From assembly GCF_028548455.1 (NCBI RefSeq), contig NZ_JAQQLF010000001.1, positions 186,001 through 250,000 on the forward strand: DNA of 64,000 nt. The letters run 5' to 3'. Shown here piece by piece: positions 8,092-17,256 of the stretch. A program made the translations under genes and the position numbers. A model generated the notes under the pieces. That model was not told where the DNA came from. It saw nothing but the letters and a program-made list of their open reading frames with translations, and did no database searches. The stretch comes from Vogesella aquatica. GTDB lineage: Bacteria; Pseudomonadota; Gammaproteobacteria; Burkholderiales; Chromobacteriaceae. Each line of letters opens with the position of its first letter. The stretch's first letter is position 1.

Positions 8092-9678
8092 CTAGGGCTG
8101 GTACACGCGCCAGGTGCGCCGCCCGGCCGCCTTGGCCTGGTAGAGCGCAGCATCCGCCTGCTGCAGCAAGTCGTCTTCGCTGTCTTGCCTGCCGCTACCA
8201 AACGTTACGCCGGCCGAGAAAGCCAGCGGCACCAGCGCGCCGCTATCGACACGCAGCTGGCTGCTATCCAGCGCGGCCTGCAGCTGCGGCAATAATTGTG
8301 CGACGCGGGCTTCGTCCGCCGCCGGCATCACCAGCAGGAACTCCTCGCCGCCGTAGCGCACCAGCAGGTCGCCAGGCGCCACGATGGCGGCCAGCCGGGC
8401 GGCAAACAGGCGCAGCACGGCGTCGCCCACCGCGTGACCGTGGTGGTCGTTTACCTGCTTGAAATGGTCCAGATCCAGCAACAGCACACACAGGCGGTGC
8501 TGCTGTTGCTGAGCCGCCTGCAACAATGCCGGCAGCTGCTGATGCAGATAGCGGCGGTTATGCAGGCCGGTCAGCGGGTCACGGCTGGCTTGCTCGCGCA
8601 GCTGTGCCTGCAGGCCTTCTACTTCGAGGATGCGGGCCGCCAGCTCCACATTGAGCTGCTGCAGCGCGTTGCGCGCCGTTTCTGCCTCTTGCTGGCGGCG
8701 CAGGGCCAGGTCGCGCTGCTGCGCCAGCCGGTCGGCAGCCTGGTGCAGCTGCCGGGTACGCTGGGTAAGGAAGCGGTAGCCCAGAAACACCATGGCAAAC
8801 AGCAGCACGGACATGACCCAGTACACCGAGCGGGCCGAATCGCGGTAGAGCAGGGCACGTTGCTGCCATTGCTGCTCGGCAGCGCCGGGCATGGCCATCA
8901 CGCTGCGGTCGGCCAGCACAAACGACAGCCACAAAAAGGCGATGACACCGGCCAGCGACGACAATGCGGCCAACCATACCCAGCGGTAGCGGGCCTCGCT
9001 AGCCAGGCTGGGCCAGTAGCGCTCGCGCCAGCGCAACACTGCGGGGCCAAACAGGTAGAGCAGCGGGGCACAGGTAGTCACTGTTTGCAGGAAATTGCCT
9101 GCCCACCAGCCTTGCCACGCCTGGAACGCCCCCAGCGCCGACAGCTTGTTGTAATAGCTCCAGATGAAGGAGCCGGTGGCGCTGGCAATGCCGGACACAA
9201 AGCTGATGGACACGAAAAACATCAGGGCAGCCACACTGCGCGGGAGAAAGCTCACGCGTACCTGCTGGTACACCAGCGCCATCACCAGCAGGCCCAGCGG
9301 GTTGGCCAGGCCAAAGACCATGGCCCAGCCCGGGTGCAGGCCGGACAGCAAGCCCACCATGAAGGTGGTGAGGTAAGCCAGCGAGGCACCCCAGGCGTAA
9401 CCGAAACACAGCACCCAGAGCGTACTGATGGTCAGCGGCGGGTAAATGCTCAGCAGGAAAGTCAGCTCGCCGGCGTTCACCTCAAAGCCGTACCAGCCAC
9501 CGTACAGCTGCAATACGCCCAGCCACAGGCTGGCCCCCAGCGACAGTAGCCAGCCCAGAATCAGCGGCCAGCGGGCAGCGCCGCCAGCCAGTAATACCCG
9601 TGGCGAGAGCGCATGGTAGAAGCCGGCGGTAACCGGCGTGTCGTCGGCGATGATATCCGTGGGAGGGGCGGCGGCCAT
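8092..9678 (-). CDS. Membrane-anchored diguanylate cyclase (MASE1-like + GGDEF)
   Basis: 528 residues from the ATG at 9678. The first about 300 residues hold multiple hydrophobic spans of MASE1 type, followed by a coiled coil rich in Gln/Ala/Glu and a GGDEF domain. The domain opens at DPLTGLHNRRYL (about residue 366), and the active-site signature is RYGGEEF (about 440). It should make cyclic di-GMP from two GTP at the inner membrane. I see no RxxD inhibitory site before the signature loop. An upstream GTG would add 22 residues. It is divergent from the Anbu operon. Confidence 0.87.
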   Translation of the reverse strand: MAAAPPTDIIADDTPVTAGFYHALSPRVLLAGGAARWPLILGWLLSLGASLWLGVLQLYGGWYGFEVNAGELTFLLSIYPPLTISTLWVLCFGYAWGASLAYLTTFMVGLLSGLHPGWAMVFGLANPLGLLVMALVYQQVRVSFLPRSVAALMFFVSISFVSGIASATGSFIWSYYNKLSALGAFQAWQGWWAGNFLQTVTTCAPLLYLFGPAVLRWRERYWPSLASEARYRWVWLAALSSLAGVIAFLWLSFVLADRSVMAMPGAAEQQWQQRALLYRDSARSVYWVMSVLLFAMVFLGYRFLTQRTRQLHQAADRLAQQRDLALRRQQEAETARNALQQLNVELAARILEVEGLQAQLREQASRDPLTGLHNRRYLHQQLPALLQAAQQQQHRLCVLLLDLDHFKQVNDHHGHAVGDAVLRLFAARLAAIVAPGDLLVRYGGEEFLLVMPAADEARVAQLLPQLQAALDSSQLRVDSGALVPLAFSAGVTFGSGRQDSEDDLLQQADAALYQAKAAGRRTWRVYQP

Positions 9679-9927
9679 GGTGGCGTTTTCGATAAATGTT
9701 TGTCCGCAATATACGAGCTGGATAGCGCTGGCGGCAAGCCACACTCTACCTGCCGCGCAAATGAGCCATTACGGGGCATGGCGCACCAGTACGACACCTG
9801 CATGCAACCCGTCTTCGTGCATGCCTCATTACTGTGCAAACCACACGCCGCCAAGCCATTGGCAAGCCCATGCCGACTGGCACAGGGCTTGCTGTTCTGC
9901 ACAGGACATCTACCGCAGGAGAGTGCC

Positions 9928-11361
9928 ATGCATGCCCTGACCCTACCCGAGTCCGGCCACTACGACGAGATGCTGCTAGACAGCGGCGGCATCCGCCCGC
10001 ACTACCGCGACTTTGCCCGCTGGCTGCACTCGCAGCCGCCAGAAACCCTGGCGCGCAAACGTGCCGAGGCCGACCTGATGTTCCACCGTGTCGGCATTAC
10101 CTTTGCCGTGTACGGCGACGATTCCGGCGCCGAGCGGCTGATTCCGTTCGATACCGTGCCGCGCATCATCCCGGCCAGCGACTGGCAAACGCTGGAAGCC
10201 GGCATGCGCCAGCGTGTTACCGCGCTGAACGCCTTCCTGCACGACATCTACCACGAACAGCACATCGTGAAAGCCGGGCTGATTCCGGCCGAGCAGGTGT
10301 TTTCCAACAGCCAGTACCAGCCGGCCATGCAGGGGCTGGACCTGCCGCACCGCATCTACGCGCACATCACCGGCGTAGACGTGATCCGCCACAGCGACGG
10401 CAACTTCTACGTGCTGGAAGACAACCTGCGCGTGCCGTCCGGCGTGTCCTACATGCTGGAAAACCGCAAGATGATGATGCGGCTGTTCCCCGAGCTGTTT
10501 GCCAGCCACGCGGTGGCGCCGGTGCAGCATTACCCCACGCTGCTGCTCAATACGCTGCGCCACGCCAGCGCGGTGGATAACCCCACCGTGGTGGTGCTGA
10601 CGCCAGGCCACCACAATAGCGCCTACTTCGAGCACGCTTTCCTGGCGCAGCAGATGGGGGTGGAACTGGTGGAAGGGCAGGACCTGTTCGTGAAGAACAA
10701 CCGCGTGTACATGCGCACCACCGCCGGCCACAAACAGGTAGACGTGATCTACCGCCGCATCGACGACGCCTTCCTCGACCCGCTGGCTTTCCGCGCCGAC
10801 AGCATGCTGGGCGTGCCCGGCCTGCTGTCGGTGTACCGCGCCGGCGGCGTGATCCTGGCCAACGCCATCGGCACCGGCGTAGCGGACGACAAGTCCATCT
10901 ACCCCTACGTGCCGGACATGATCCGCTTCTACCTGTCGGAAGAGCCGCTGCTGCAAAACGTGCCCACCTGGATGTGCCGCCGCCCAGCCGAGCTGGACCA
11001 CGTGCTGAACAACCTGCACGAGCTGGTGGTGAAAGAAGTCCACGGCGCCGGCGGCTACGGCATGCTGATCGGCCCGGCCGCCAGCGCCGCCGAGATCGAA
11101 GACTTCCGCCAGCGCATCATCGCCGACCCCGGCAACTACATCGCCCAGCCCACGCTGTGCCTGTCGTCCTGCCCCACCTTTGTGGAGTCGGGCATTGCCC
11201 CGCGCCATATCGACCTGCGCCCCTTTGTGCTGTCCGGGCGCGACATCAGCATGGTGGCCGGCGGGCTGACCCGCGTGGCACTGAAAGAAGGCTCGCTGGT
11301 GGTGAATTCGTCGCAAGGCGGCGGCACCAAAGACACCTGGATTCTGGAGGACCAATCATGA
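9928..11361 (+). CDS. Circularly permuted ATP-grasp protein (Anbu operon)
   Basis: 477 residues, matching the circularly permuted ATP-grasp family (DUF404/DUF407). Recognisable segments are FHRVGITFAVYGDD, RIIPASDWQTLEAGM, FLHDIYHEQHIVKAG, FYVLEDNLRVPSGVSYMLENR, GVDVIRHSDG, GAGGYGMLIGP and SSQGGGTKDTWILE. GGAGAG precedes the ATG. Its stop overlaps the next start (ATGA). In many bacteria this protein, an alpha-E protein, a transglutaminase and Anbu form one operon; an amide-ligase role in making or tagging a peptide is proposed but not established. Confidence 0.92.
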   Translation: MHALTLPESGHYDEMLLDSGGIRPHYRDFARWLHSQPPETLARKRAEADLMFHRVGITFAVYGDDSGAERLIPFDTVPRIIPASDWQTLEAGMRQRVTALNAFLHDIYHEQHIVKAGLIPAEQVFSNSQYQPAMQGLDLPHRIYAHITGVDVIRHSDGNFYVLEDNLRVPSGVSYMLENRKMMMRLFPELFASHAVAPVQHYPTLLLNTLRHASAVDNPTVVVLTPGHHNSAYFEHAFLAQQMGVELVEGQDLFVKNNRVYMRTTAGHKQVDVIYRRIDDAFLDPLAFRADSMLGVPGLLSVYRAGGVILANAIGTGVADDKSIYPYVPDMIRFYLSEEPLLQNVPTWMCRRPAELDHVLNNLHELVVKEVHGAGGYGMLIGPAASAAEIEDFRQRIIADPGNYIAQPTLCLSSCPTFVESGIAPRHIDLRPFVLSGRDISMVAGGLTRVALKEGSLVVNSSQGGGTKDTWILEDQS

Positions 11362-12281
11362 TGCTCTCGCGCACCGCATCCCAGCTGTACTGGATGAGCC
11401 GCTATATGGAACGCGCCGAAAACCTGGCGCGCCTGCTGGACGTAACCCACAGCCTGTCGCTGCTGCCGCAATCGCGCGGTGGGGCCGACATCAGCGCCGC
11501 GCTGGCCACCACCGGCGCACTGGAAGCCTGCCGCACGCGCCACCCGCAGCTGGCCGCCGGCGACGTGATGCACTTCATGACCTTTGATGCGGCCAACCCG
11601 GCCAGCATCGTGAACTGCCTGAAGTACGCGCGCGAAAACGCCCACGCCGTGCGCGGCAAGATCACCGGCGAAATGTGGGAAAGCATCAACGCCAGCTGGC
11701 TGGAGGCGCGCCAGATGGGGCTGGAAGGCCGCCCGCTGGCCGGCTTTTTCGACTGGGTGAAAGAACGCTCGCACCTGTTCCGCGGCACCACCTACGGCAC
11801 CATCCAGCGTAACGATGCCTTCTCGTTCATCCGCCTGGGTACCTTCATGGAGCGTGCCGACAACACCGCACGGCTGATCAACGTGAAATCGCACCTGGTG
11901 GGCAACGCCGCCGAAGACAGCGCCGCCGACTTTTACCTGTGGGGCGCGCTGCTGCGCTCGCTGGGCGCCTTCGAGGCCTACCACGAGCTATACCGCGACA
12001 CGCTCAGCTCGCGCCGCGTGGCCGAGCTGCTGATCCTGCGCCCGGACGTGCCGCGCTCGCTGCGTGCCTGCATGGACGAAATCGCCGAGCTGCTACCGCT
12101 CATCAAGGGCGACACCGGCCACCGCGCCAAACGCCTGGCCGCCACACTGCACGCCGAGCTCAGTTACGACGAAATCGACACCATTCTGGCCGGAGGCCTG
12201 CACGCCTACCTGACCCAGTTTCTCAGCCAGATCTACGGCCTGGGCGACGCCATTCACGGTGCCTACCTGGAGGCAGCATGA
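11358..12281 (+). CDS. Alpha-E domain protein (DUF403, Anbu operon)
   Basis: 307 residues, mostly helical. Family landmarks are the N-terminal SRTASQLYWMSRYMERAENLARLLD and FIRLGTFMERADNTARLINVK about 140 residues later, two related halves. Alpha-E proteins nearly always accompany the circularly permuted ATP-grasp. It overlaps both neighbours by 4 bases (ATGA at each junction), so the operon is translationally coupled. A DUS-like copy is at 11588. Confidence 0.92.
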   Translation: MMLSRTASQLYWMSRYMERAENLARLLDVTHSLSLLPQSRGGADISAALATTGALEACRTRHPQLAAGDVMHFMTFDAANPASIVNCLKYARENAHAVRGKITGEMWESINASWLEARQMGLEGRPLAGFFDWVKERSHLFRGTTYGTIQRNDAFSFIRLGTFMERADNTARLINVKSHLVGNAAEDSAADFYLWGALLRSLGAFEAYHELYRDTLSSRRVAELLILRPDVPRSLRACMDEIAELLPLIKGDTGHRAKRLAATLHAELSYDEIDTILAGGLHAYLTQFLSQIYGLGDAIHGAYLEAA

Positions 12282-12805
12282 GCGAACTCTTCATCCGCGA
12301 GGCCACACCGGACGACGCCGCCGCCATCTGCGCCATCTACAACCCCTATATCGAGTACACCACCATCTCGTTCGAGGAAAAACCGGTAGCCGTCAGCGAG
12401 ATGGCCGAGCGCATCGCCCACACCCAGGCCCAGGGCCTGCCATGGCTGGTGGCCGAAGCCGGCGGCGACATGCTGGGCTACGCCTACGCCACGCGCTGGC
12501 GCGTGCGCCCGGCCTACCGCCACGCGGTGGAAAGCAGCATCTACATGCGCCAGGCCACGGTAGGCCAGGGCGTGGGCAAGCTGCTGTACCGCGAGCTGAT
12601 ACGCCGCCTGGCCGTGCTGGGCCTGCACACCGTGATTGGCGGCGTGGCGCAGCCCAACCCGGCCAGCGACGGCCTGCACCGCGCGCTGGGCTTCAAGCAA
12701 GTGGCCCAGTTTGAACAGGTTGGCCGCAAGTTCGGCCGCTGGCTGGACGTGGCCTACTGGCAGCTCCCCCTTACCCGAGACCTTGCGGAGGCATCATGCA
12801 ACTGA
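12278..12805 (+). CDS. GNAT acetyltransferase, phosphinothricin-acetyltransferase-like
   Basis: 175 residues. The N-terminus (FIREATPDDAAAICAIYNPYIEYTTISFEE) and the RQATVGQGVGKLLYRELI acetyl-CoA site are typical of the Pat/Bar/YncA branch of GNATs that acetylates small amino compounds. It starts on the alpha-E stop and ends 10 bases into the transglutaminase gene, so it is fully embedded in the Anbu operon. This gene is not part of the conserved Anbu set, so it is either an insertion or a local accessory enzyme. A DUS-like copy is at 12718. Confidence 0.87.
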   Translation: MSELFIREATPDDAAAICAIYNPYIEYTTISFEEKPVAVSEMAERIAHTQAQGLPWLVAEAGGDMLGYAYATRWRVRPAYRHAVESSIYMRQATVGQGVGKLLYRELIRRLAVLGLHTVIGGVAQPNPASDGLHRALGFKQVAQFEQVGRKFGRWLDVAYWQLPLTRDLAEASCN

Positions 12806-13590
12806 CCATCGACCACGAAACCGTCTACCGTTACGACGACACCGTCAGCCACAGCACGCAGTACCTGCGCCTGACCCCGGCCAGCAGCGGCCACCAGCGC
12901 GTGGTGAGCTGGCAGCTGGAGCTACCGGTGGCCGCCAGCGAAAGTACCGACGCCTACGGCAATATCCTGCACGTGCTGACGCTGGACACGCCGCACAGCG
13001 AAATCCGCCTGAAAGCACGCGGCGTGGTGGAAACCTGCGACGACTGGCTAGGCCAGCCAGAAACACTGCCGGCACCGGTATTCCTGCGCGAAACCGCGCT
13101 GACCGAGCCGGACGACGCCATCCGGGCGCTGGCCGCCGCCCACGCCGACGCCATGGCGGCCAACCCCGAAACGGGCCTCGCCGCGCTGATGCTGGCCATT
13201 GCCGACGCCATGCCGTACACGCAGGACGTCACCCACGCCGCCACCACCGCCGCACAGGCACTGGCACTGGGTGCCGGCGTGTGTCAGGATCACAGCCATG
13301 TGTTTATCGCGGCCTGCCGCAGGCTGGGCCTGCCGGCGCGTTACGTCAGCGGCTACCTGCTGAGCGACCGCGATACGCACGTGGCCAGCCACGCCTGGGC
13401 AGAAGTGTATGCCGGCGAACAGTGGCTGGGTTTCGACATCAGCAACCGCAAGCGCCCCGACCGCCACCACCTGAAGCTGGCCGTGGGTCTGGACTACAGC
13501 GACGCCAGCCCGGTACGCGGCGTGCGCCGCGGGGGCGGCAGCGAAGCGCTGCAGGCGCATGCACGGGTTTCGGAGGCAGACCAGCAATGA
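12796..13590 (+). CDS. Transglutaminase-like cysteine peptidase (Anbu operon)
   Basis: 264 residues. The N-terminal beta domain (QLTIDHETVYRYDDTVSHSTQ) is followed by the papain-like core: nucleophile Cys in GAGVCQDHSHVF, His in SHAWAEVY, Asp in FDISN. These bacterial transglutaminase-like proteins are usually proteases or amidases rather than cross-linkers. It overlaps the GNAT gene by 10 bases and the Anbu gene by 4 bases. In Anbu operons it may act on the same modified peptide substrate; this is inference. Confidence 0.92.
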   Translation: MQLTIDHETVYRYDDTVSHSTQYLRLTPASSGHQRVVSWQLELPVAASESTDAYGNILHVLTLDTPHSEIRLKARGVVETCDDWLGQPETLPAPVFLRETALTEPDDAIRALAAAHADAMAANPETGLAALMLAIADAMPYTQDVTHAATTAAQALALGAGVCQDHSHVFIAACRRLGLPARYVSGYLLSDRDTHVASHAWAEVYAGEQWLGFDISNRKRPDRHHLKLAVGLDYSDASPVRGVRRGGGSEALQAHARVSEADQQ

Positions 13591-14336
13591 CCTATTGCGT
13601 AGGCATGGTACTGGACGAGGGGCTGATCTTTGCATCGGACTCGCGCACCAATGCGGGGGTGGACCACGTGGCCACCTTCCGCAAAATGAACGTGATCGCG
13701 GTACCGGGCGAGCGCCAGATCGTGCTGCTGAACGCCGGCAACCTGGCCACCACGCAAAGCGTGGTCAGCCTGCTGAAAAACCGGCTGGCGCACGATGCGG
13801 CCAACCTGCACACGGTGAAAAGCCTGTACGAGGCTGCCGAGCTGGTGGGCCAAACCATACGCGAAGTACTGGCGCGCGACGGCAACGGCAGCACCCAGGG
13901 GCAGGGCGTGGATTTCAGCTGCAGCTTCCTGGTAGGCGGCCAGATCCGTGGCGAGCCGCCACGGCTGTTCCAGGTCTACCCGCAGGGCAACTTCATCGAA
14001 GCCACGCCGGACACCCCGTATTTGCAGATAGGCGAAGCCAAGTACGGCAAACCCATTCTGGACCGCGTGATCAGCCACCGCACCCCGCTGGCGCAGGCCA
14101 TCAAATGCACGCTGATCTCGTTCGACTCCACCATCCGCTCCAACCTGTCGGTGGGCCTGCCCATCGACCTGCTGTGGCAGCAGCGCGATAACTTCGATTT
14201 CGCACCACGCCACCGTGTAACCGAAGACGACCCCTACTTCCTGCAGCTGCGCCAGGGCTGGGGCGAGGGGCTGCGCCAGGTGTTCGGCCAGCTGCCGGAC
14301 GCGCTGTGGTTCAAGGACGGCGACGGCGCAGACTGA
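13587..14336 (+). CDS. anbu: Anbu proteasome-related peptidase
   Basis: 249 residues, the Anbu/HslV-related Ntn-hydrolase. After Met1 the sequence is TYCVGMVLDEGLIFASDSR, giving the catalytic Thr2, Asp18 and, in FRKMN, Lys33, with no propeptide. Anbu forms a spiral or open-ring assembly and its physiological substrates are not known. It is the last gene of the operon, its start overlapping the transglutaminase stop (ATGA), and is followed by a strong hairpin. A DUS-like copy at 13796 lies inside. Confidence 0.94.
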   Translation: MTYCVGMVLDEGLIFASDSRTNAGVDHVATFRKMNVIAVPGERQIVLLNAGNLATTQSVVSLLKNRLAHDAANLHTVKSLYEAAELVGQTIREVLARDGNGSTQGQGVDFSCSFLVGGQIRGEPPRLFQVYPQGNFIEATPDTPYLQIGEAKYGKPILDRVISHRTPLAQAIKCTLISFDSTIRSNLSVGLPIDLLWQQRDNFDFAPRHRVTEDDPYFLQLRQGWGEGLRQVFGQLPDALWFKDGDGAD

Positions 14337-14355
14337 GCAGCGTGCGCCACAGCAA

Positions 14356-14383
14356 CAAGGGCAAGCCATACGGCTTGCCCTTG
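14356..14383. terminator. Bidirectional terminator, copy 1 of a repeated stem
   Basis: Perfect 12-bp stem CAAGGGCAAGCC / GGCTTGCCCTTG with loop ATAC, 20 bases after the Anbu stop and between convergent genes. The identical stem recurs at 47101-47128 with a different loop. A head-to-head DUS-like pair starts 16 bases further on. Confidence 0.8.
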
Positions 14384-14398
14384 TGCGTTTCTGGCGGC

Positions 14399-14418
14399 TG
14401 CGGCCAACGTTGGCCGCC
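14399..14418. repeat. Head-to-head pair of the DUS-like motif
   Basis: GCGGCCAAC (14400-14408) abuts its reverse complement GTTGGCCGC (14409-14417), making an 18-bp perfect palindrome between Anbu and purT. Similar inverted pairs occur at 47053 and 51139. Confidence 0.85.
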
Positions 14419-14422
14419 AGGC

Positions 14423-15625
14423 TTAGTCGCCGCGCACCGGCACCACTTTGCCGGCGGCGTCGCGGGCGCGCTCGCGGGCGCTGCCCACATCGTCGGCGTA
14501 GGCCACCGCCACGCCCATGCGGCGGCGCTCGAAGCTTTCCGGTTTGCCGAACAGGCGGATATCCGCGCCCGGTACCGCCAGCGCCTCGGCCACACCGTCA
14601 AACGCGATGCCGGCCGCTTCCAGGCGGCCGTAGATCACCGCCGACGCTGCCGGCGTGCGCAGGCTCACGTCCACCGGCAGGCCCAGAATGGCGCGCGCGT
14701 GCAGCTCGAACTCGCTGAAACGCTGGCTGGCCAGCGTCACCAGCCCGGTGTCGTGCGGGCGCGGGCTCACTTCGGAGAACCACACCGTGTCGCCCTTCAC
14801 AAACAGCTCCACACCAAACAGGCCACGGCCACCCAGCGCGGCGGTGACCTTGGCGGCCATCTCCTGCGCCCGCTGCTGCGCCAGCGCGCTCATCGCCTGC
14901 GGCTGCCAGCTTTCCACGTAGTCGCCGCGCTGCTGCAAATGGCCCACCGGGGCGCAGAAATGGGTGGCCACACCACCGTGGCCGTCGTTGGCGCGCACGG
15001 TCAGCAGGGTGATCTCGTACTCGAAATCGATGAAGCCTTCCACGATGACGCGGCCCTTGTCCACGCGGCCGGCGCTGACGGCGTAATCCCAGGCGGCAGC
15101 CACATCGGCGGGGCCTTTCAGCAGCGATTGCCCTTTGCCGCTGGACGACATCACCGGCTTCACCAGGCAGGGGTAGCCGATGCCGGCGTCGATGGCGGCC
15201 TGCAGTTCGGCCAGGCTGCTGGCAAACGCGTACGGCGAGGTGGGCAGGCCCAGTTCTTCTGCCGCCAGGCGGCGGATGCCTTCGCGGTTCATGGTGAGGT
15301 TGGCCGCACGCGCGGTGGGAATCACCTCGGCCAGGCCGTCGGCCTCGATGCGCAGCAGCTCTTCGGTAGCGATGGCTTCGATTTCCGGCACCACCAGGTG
15401 CGGGCGCTCGGCCTCTACCAGCGCACGCAGCGCGGCGGGGTCGGCCATATTGATAACGTGGCTGCGGTGCGCCACCTGCATGGCCGGCGCGTCCGGGTAA
15501 CGGTCGACGGCGATGGTTTCCACGCCCAGCCGTTGCAGGGCAATGACCACTTCCTTGCCCAGTTCGCCACTGCCCAGCAGCATGACGCGTCGTGCCGACG
15601 CGGAAAGAGGGGTACCAATACGCAT
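14423..15625 (-). CDS. purT: Formate-dependent phosphoribosylglycinamide formyltransferase 2
   Basis: 400 residues, standard length. PurT uses ATP and formate to formylate GAR in purine synthesis. The ATP-grasp fold is clear: the N-terminal Rossmann part [33 protein letters not shown], the loop [32 protein letters not shown], and the metal site [28 protein letters not shown] precedes the ATG. It is monocistronic, diverging from the flgH-like gene. A DUS-like copy is at 15298. Confidence 0.96.
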   Translation of the reverse strand: MRIGTPLSASARRVMLLGSGELGKEVVIALQRLGVETIAVDRYPDAPAMQVAHRSHVINMADPAALRALVEAERPHLVVPEIEAIATEELLRIEADGLAEVIPTARAANLTMNREGIRRLAAEELGLPTSPYAFASSLAELQAAIDAGIGYPCLVKPVMSSSGKGQSLLKGPADVAAAWDYAVSAGRVDKGRVIVEGFIDFEYEITLLTVRANDGHGGVATHFCAPVGHLQQRGDYVESWQPQAMSALAQQRAQEMAAKVTAALGGRGLFGVELFVKGDTVWFSEVSPRPHDTGLVTLASQRFSEFELHARAILGLPVDVSLRTPAASAVIYGRLEAAGIAFDGVAEALAVPGADIRLFGKPESFERRRMGVAVAYADDVGSARERARDAAGKVVPVRGD

Positions 15626-15815
15626 GACAAGCTCCCGAAGGCCAAAATGACAGCCGGTATGGTATGCCAAACCACCACCGCCGTGGCGTGCATGCTGCGT
15701 GTCGGCTTTGTAAACGGCTTGTTGCAGGGCGGGACAAAATGGCGACCATGCCAGGATATGCCCGATACACGGGGCTGCTTGAATGATACCGGACACCACA
15801 AACCGGACCCGCACC

Positions 15816-16484
15816 ATGCGCCGCCTCGCCTTGCTCTGCCCCGTGCTCCTGCTTGCTGCCTGCACTACCCATTCCGTGGTGCAGCTGCCCACCAGCAGCT
15901 ACCCCCAGCTCAAACCCATGCTGGCCTCGCCCGGCGACGGCGGCATTTTCAACCCGGCCACCGCCAGGCTGTTCTTCGAGACACAAATCGCCCGCCATGT
16001 AGGCGACGCGGTAACGGTGAGCATAGAAGAAGACATGAGCAGCAGCACCAGCCGCGCGCTGGACGACAAAGCCACCGGCGCCAATACGGTGAAAGGCCCG
16101 GGAGCGTTGCATACCCTGCCGGGCCTGGTGAAAGAAGTGTTCGATGTGGACGTGAATTCCAGCTATTCGCTGGCCGACAAAGACGACAGCAAAATGAACA
16201 ACCGCACCAAGATCAGCGGCAACATGATGGTGTCGGTGCTGGACGTGCTGCCCAACGGCTACCTGGTGGTAGGCGGCGACAAGGTGGTGCTGCTCAATGG
16301 CAAGCAAAGCACGCTGCGCTTTTCCGGCATCATCAACAGCGCACAACTACAGCCGAACAACAGCATCTCGTCGCGCTACGTGATTAACGCCCGCCTGGAC
16401 CAGATCAACCAGAACATGCCGCTGGATGCCAGCGTGCTGGCCTGGGTGCAGTTTCTGTTTGGCGCGGCGGTTACGCTTTACTAG
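15816..16484 (+). CDS. Orphan flagellar L-ring protein (FlgH) homologue
   Basis: 222 residues. A lipoprotein signal ends in VLLLAAC (Cys16). The mature part aligns in pattern with FlgH, which forms the outer-membrane L-ring of the flagellum: [30 protein letters not shown], the low-complexity middle [15 protein letters not shown], then [38 protein letters not shown] and a hydrophobic end. No flgG or flgI flanks it, so it is detached from a flagellar operon. It could be a second L-ring protein or a recruited outer-membrane ring. Confidence 0.83.
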   Translation: MRRLALLCPVLLLAACTTHSVVQLPTSSYPQLKPMLASPGDGGIFNPATARLFFETQIARHVGDAVTVSIEEDMSSSTSRALDDKATGANTVKGPGALHTLPGLVKEVFDVDVNSSYSLADKDDSKMNNRTKISGNMMVSVLDVLPNGYLVVGGDKVVLLNGKQSTLRFSGIINSAQLQPNNSISSRYVINARLDQINQNMPLDASVLAWVQFLFGAAVTLY

Positions 16485-16487
16485 GCA

Positions 16488-17030
16488 TTAGGGCTGGCGC
16501 GGCGGGGTGGACACCAGCTCGTCCAGCAGGAAAATCAGCTTGGCCTCGGTGCTGGCCCAACGGTCGAAACCCAGCATGCGCGGCTCGTACACCACCTTGC
16601 CCAGCGTGGTGCTGCCCTGTTTCAGCGCCATGCTGGCGTAGTTCAGGTAGGAAAAATCCTGCTCCCACGCGCGGGTAGCGGCGTACACCAGGGTCACACA
16701 GCCGCCGGGCACCGCACCCGATGCGTATACCTGGGTTTCTATACGGCGGCGGCGCAAGGCCGCCTCGATCACCGTCAGCATGTCCGGCACGGTAACCGCC
16801 TCGTTCCACTCGATACAGATTTTCTGGAAAGGGGCAGGGCGGCGTGACGCGCTCTGCTCGGCCTTTTCGGCCATGGCCTGCATTTCGCTGGCAGTAGAAA
16901 ACGAAAAGGTAAACACGTCACGCGCCGGGCTGGGCAGGTTCTGTACGGTAATGCAGCCGGACAGCAAACCCAGGCAGCCGAGCAGCGCCAGGCGGAAAAA
17001 CGGGTAAATAGGCATGGCAACAAGCCGCAT
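16488..17030 (-). CDS. Hypothetical lipoprotein
   Basis: 180 residues from ATG 17030; an ATG at 17015 is an equally plausible start. A hydrophobic signal ends in the lipobox LSGC. The mature part contains ICIEWNEAVTVPDMLTVIEAALRRR, CVTLVYAATRAWEQDFSYL and a C-terminal LIFLLDELVS. The layout loosely recalls the Sbal_3080-type lipoproteins, but I cannot assign a function. It is convergent with the flgH homologue, with only three bases between them. Confidence 0.75.
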   Translation of the reverse strand: MRLVAMPIYPFFRLALLGCLGLLSGCITVQNLPSPARDVFTFSFSTASEMQAMAEKAEQSASRRPAPFQKICIEWNEAVTVPDMLTVIEAALRRRRIETQVYASGAVPGGCVTLVYAATRAWEQDFSYLNYASMALKQGSTTLGKVVYEPRMLGFDRWASTEAKLIFLLDELVSTPPRQP

Positions 17031-17256
17031 GGCGGCAGCAGTGATTTGCTGCAGTCTACGGGCGCCATTATTGCCACCGTTTGGCCACTTTGTATGCAAA
17101 CACATACAAAGCGCACAAATCAGCGGGGCATTGCCCTATTAAGCTGTACCTGACGCCACCTTACCCACACACGGCACGCCACGCACTACCCCTGCCTGGC
17201 AGCGCCAGCACCTGGCACCGCCCCTGCGGCCAACCAGGCATGACCACGGACACACC

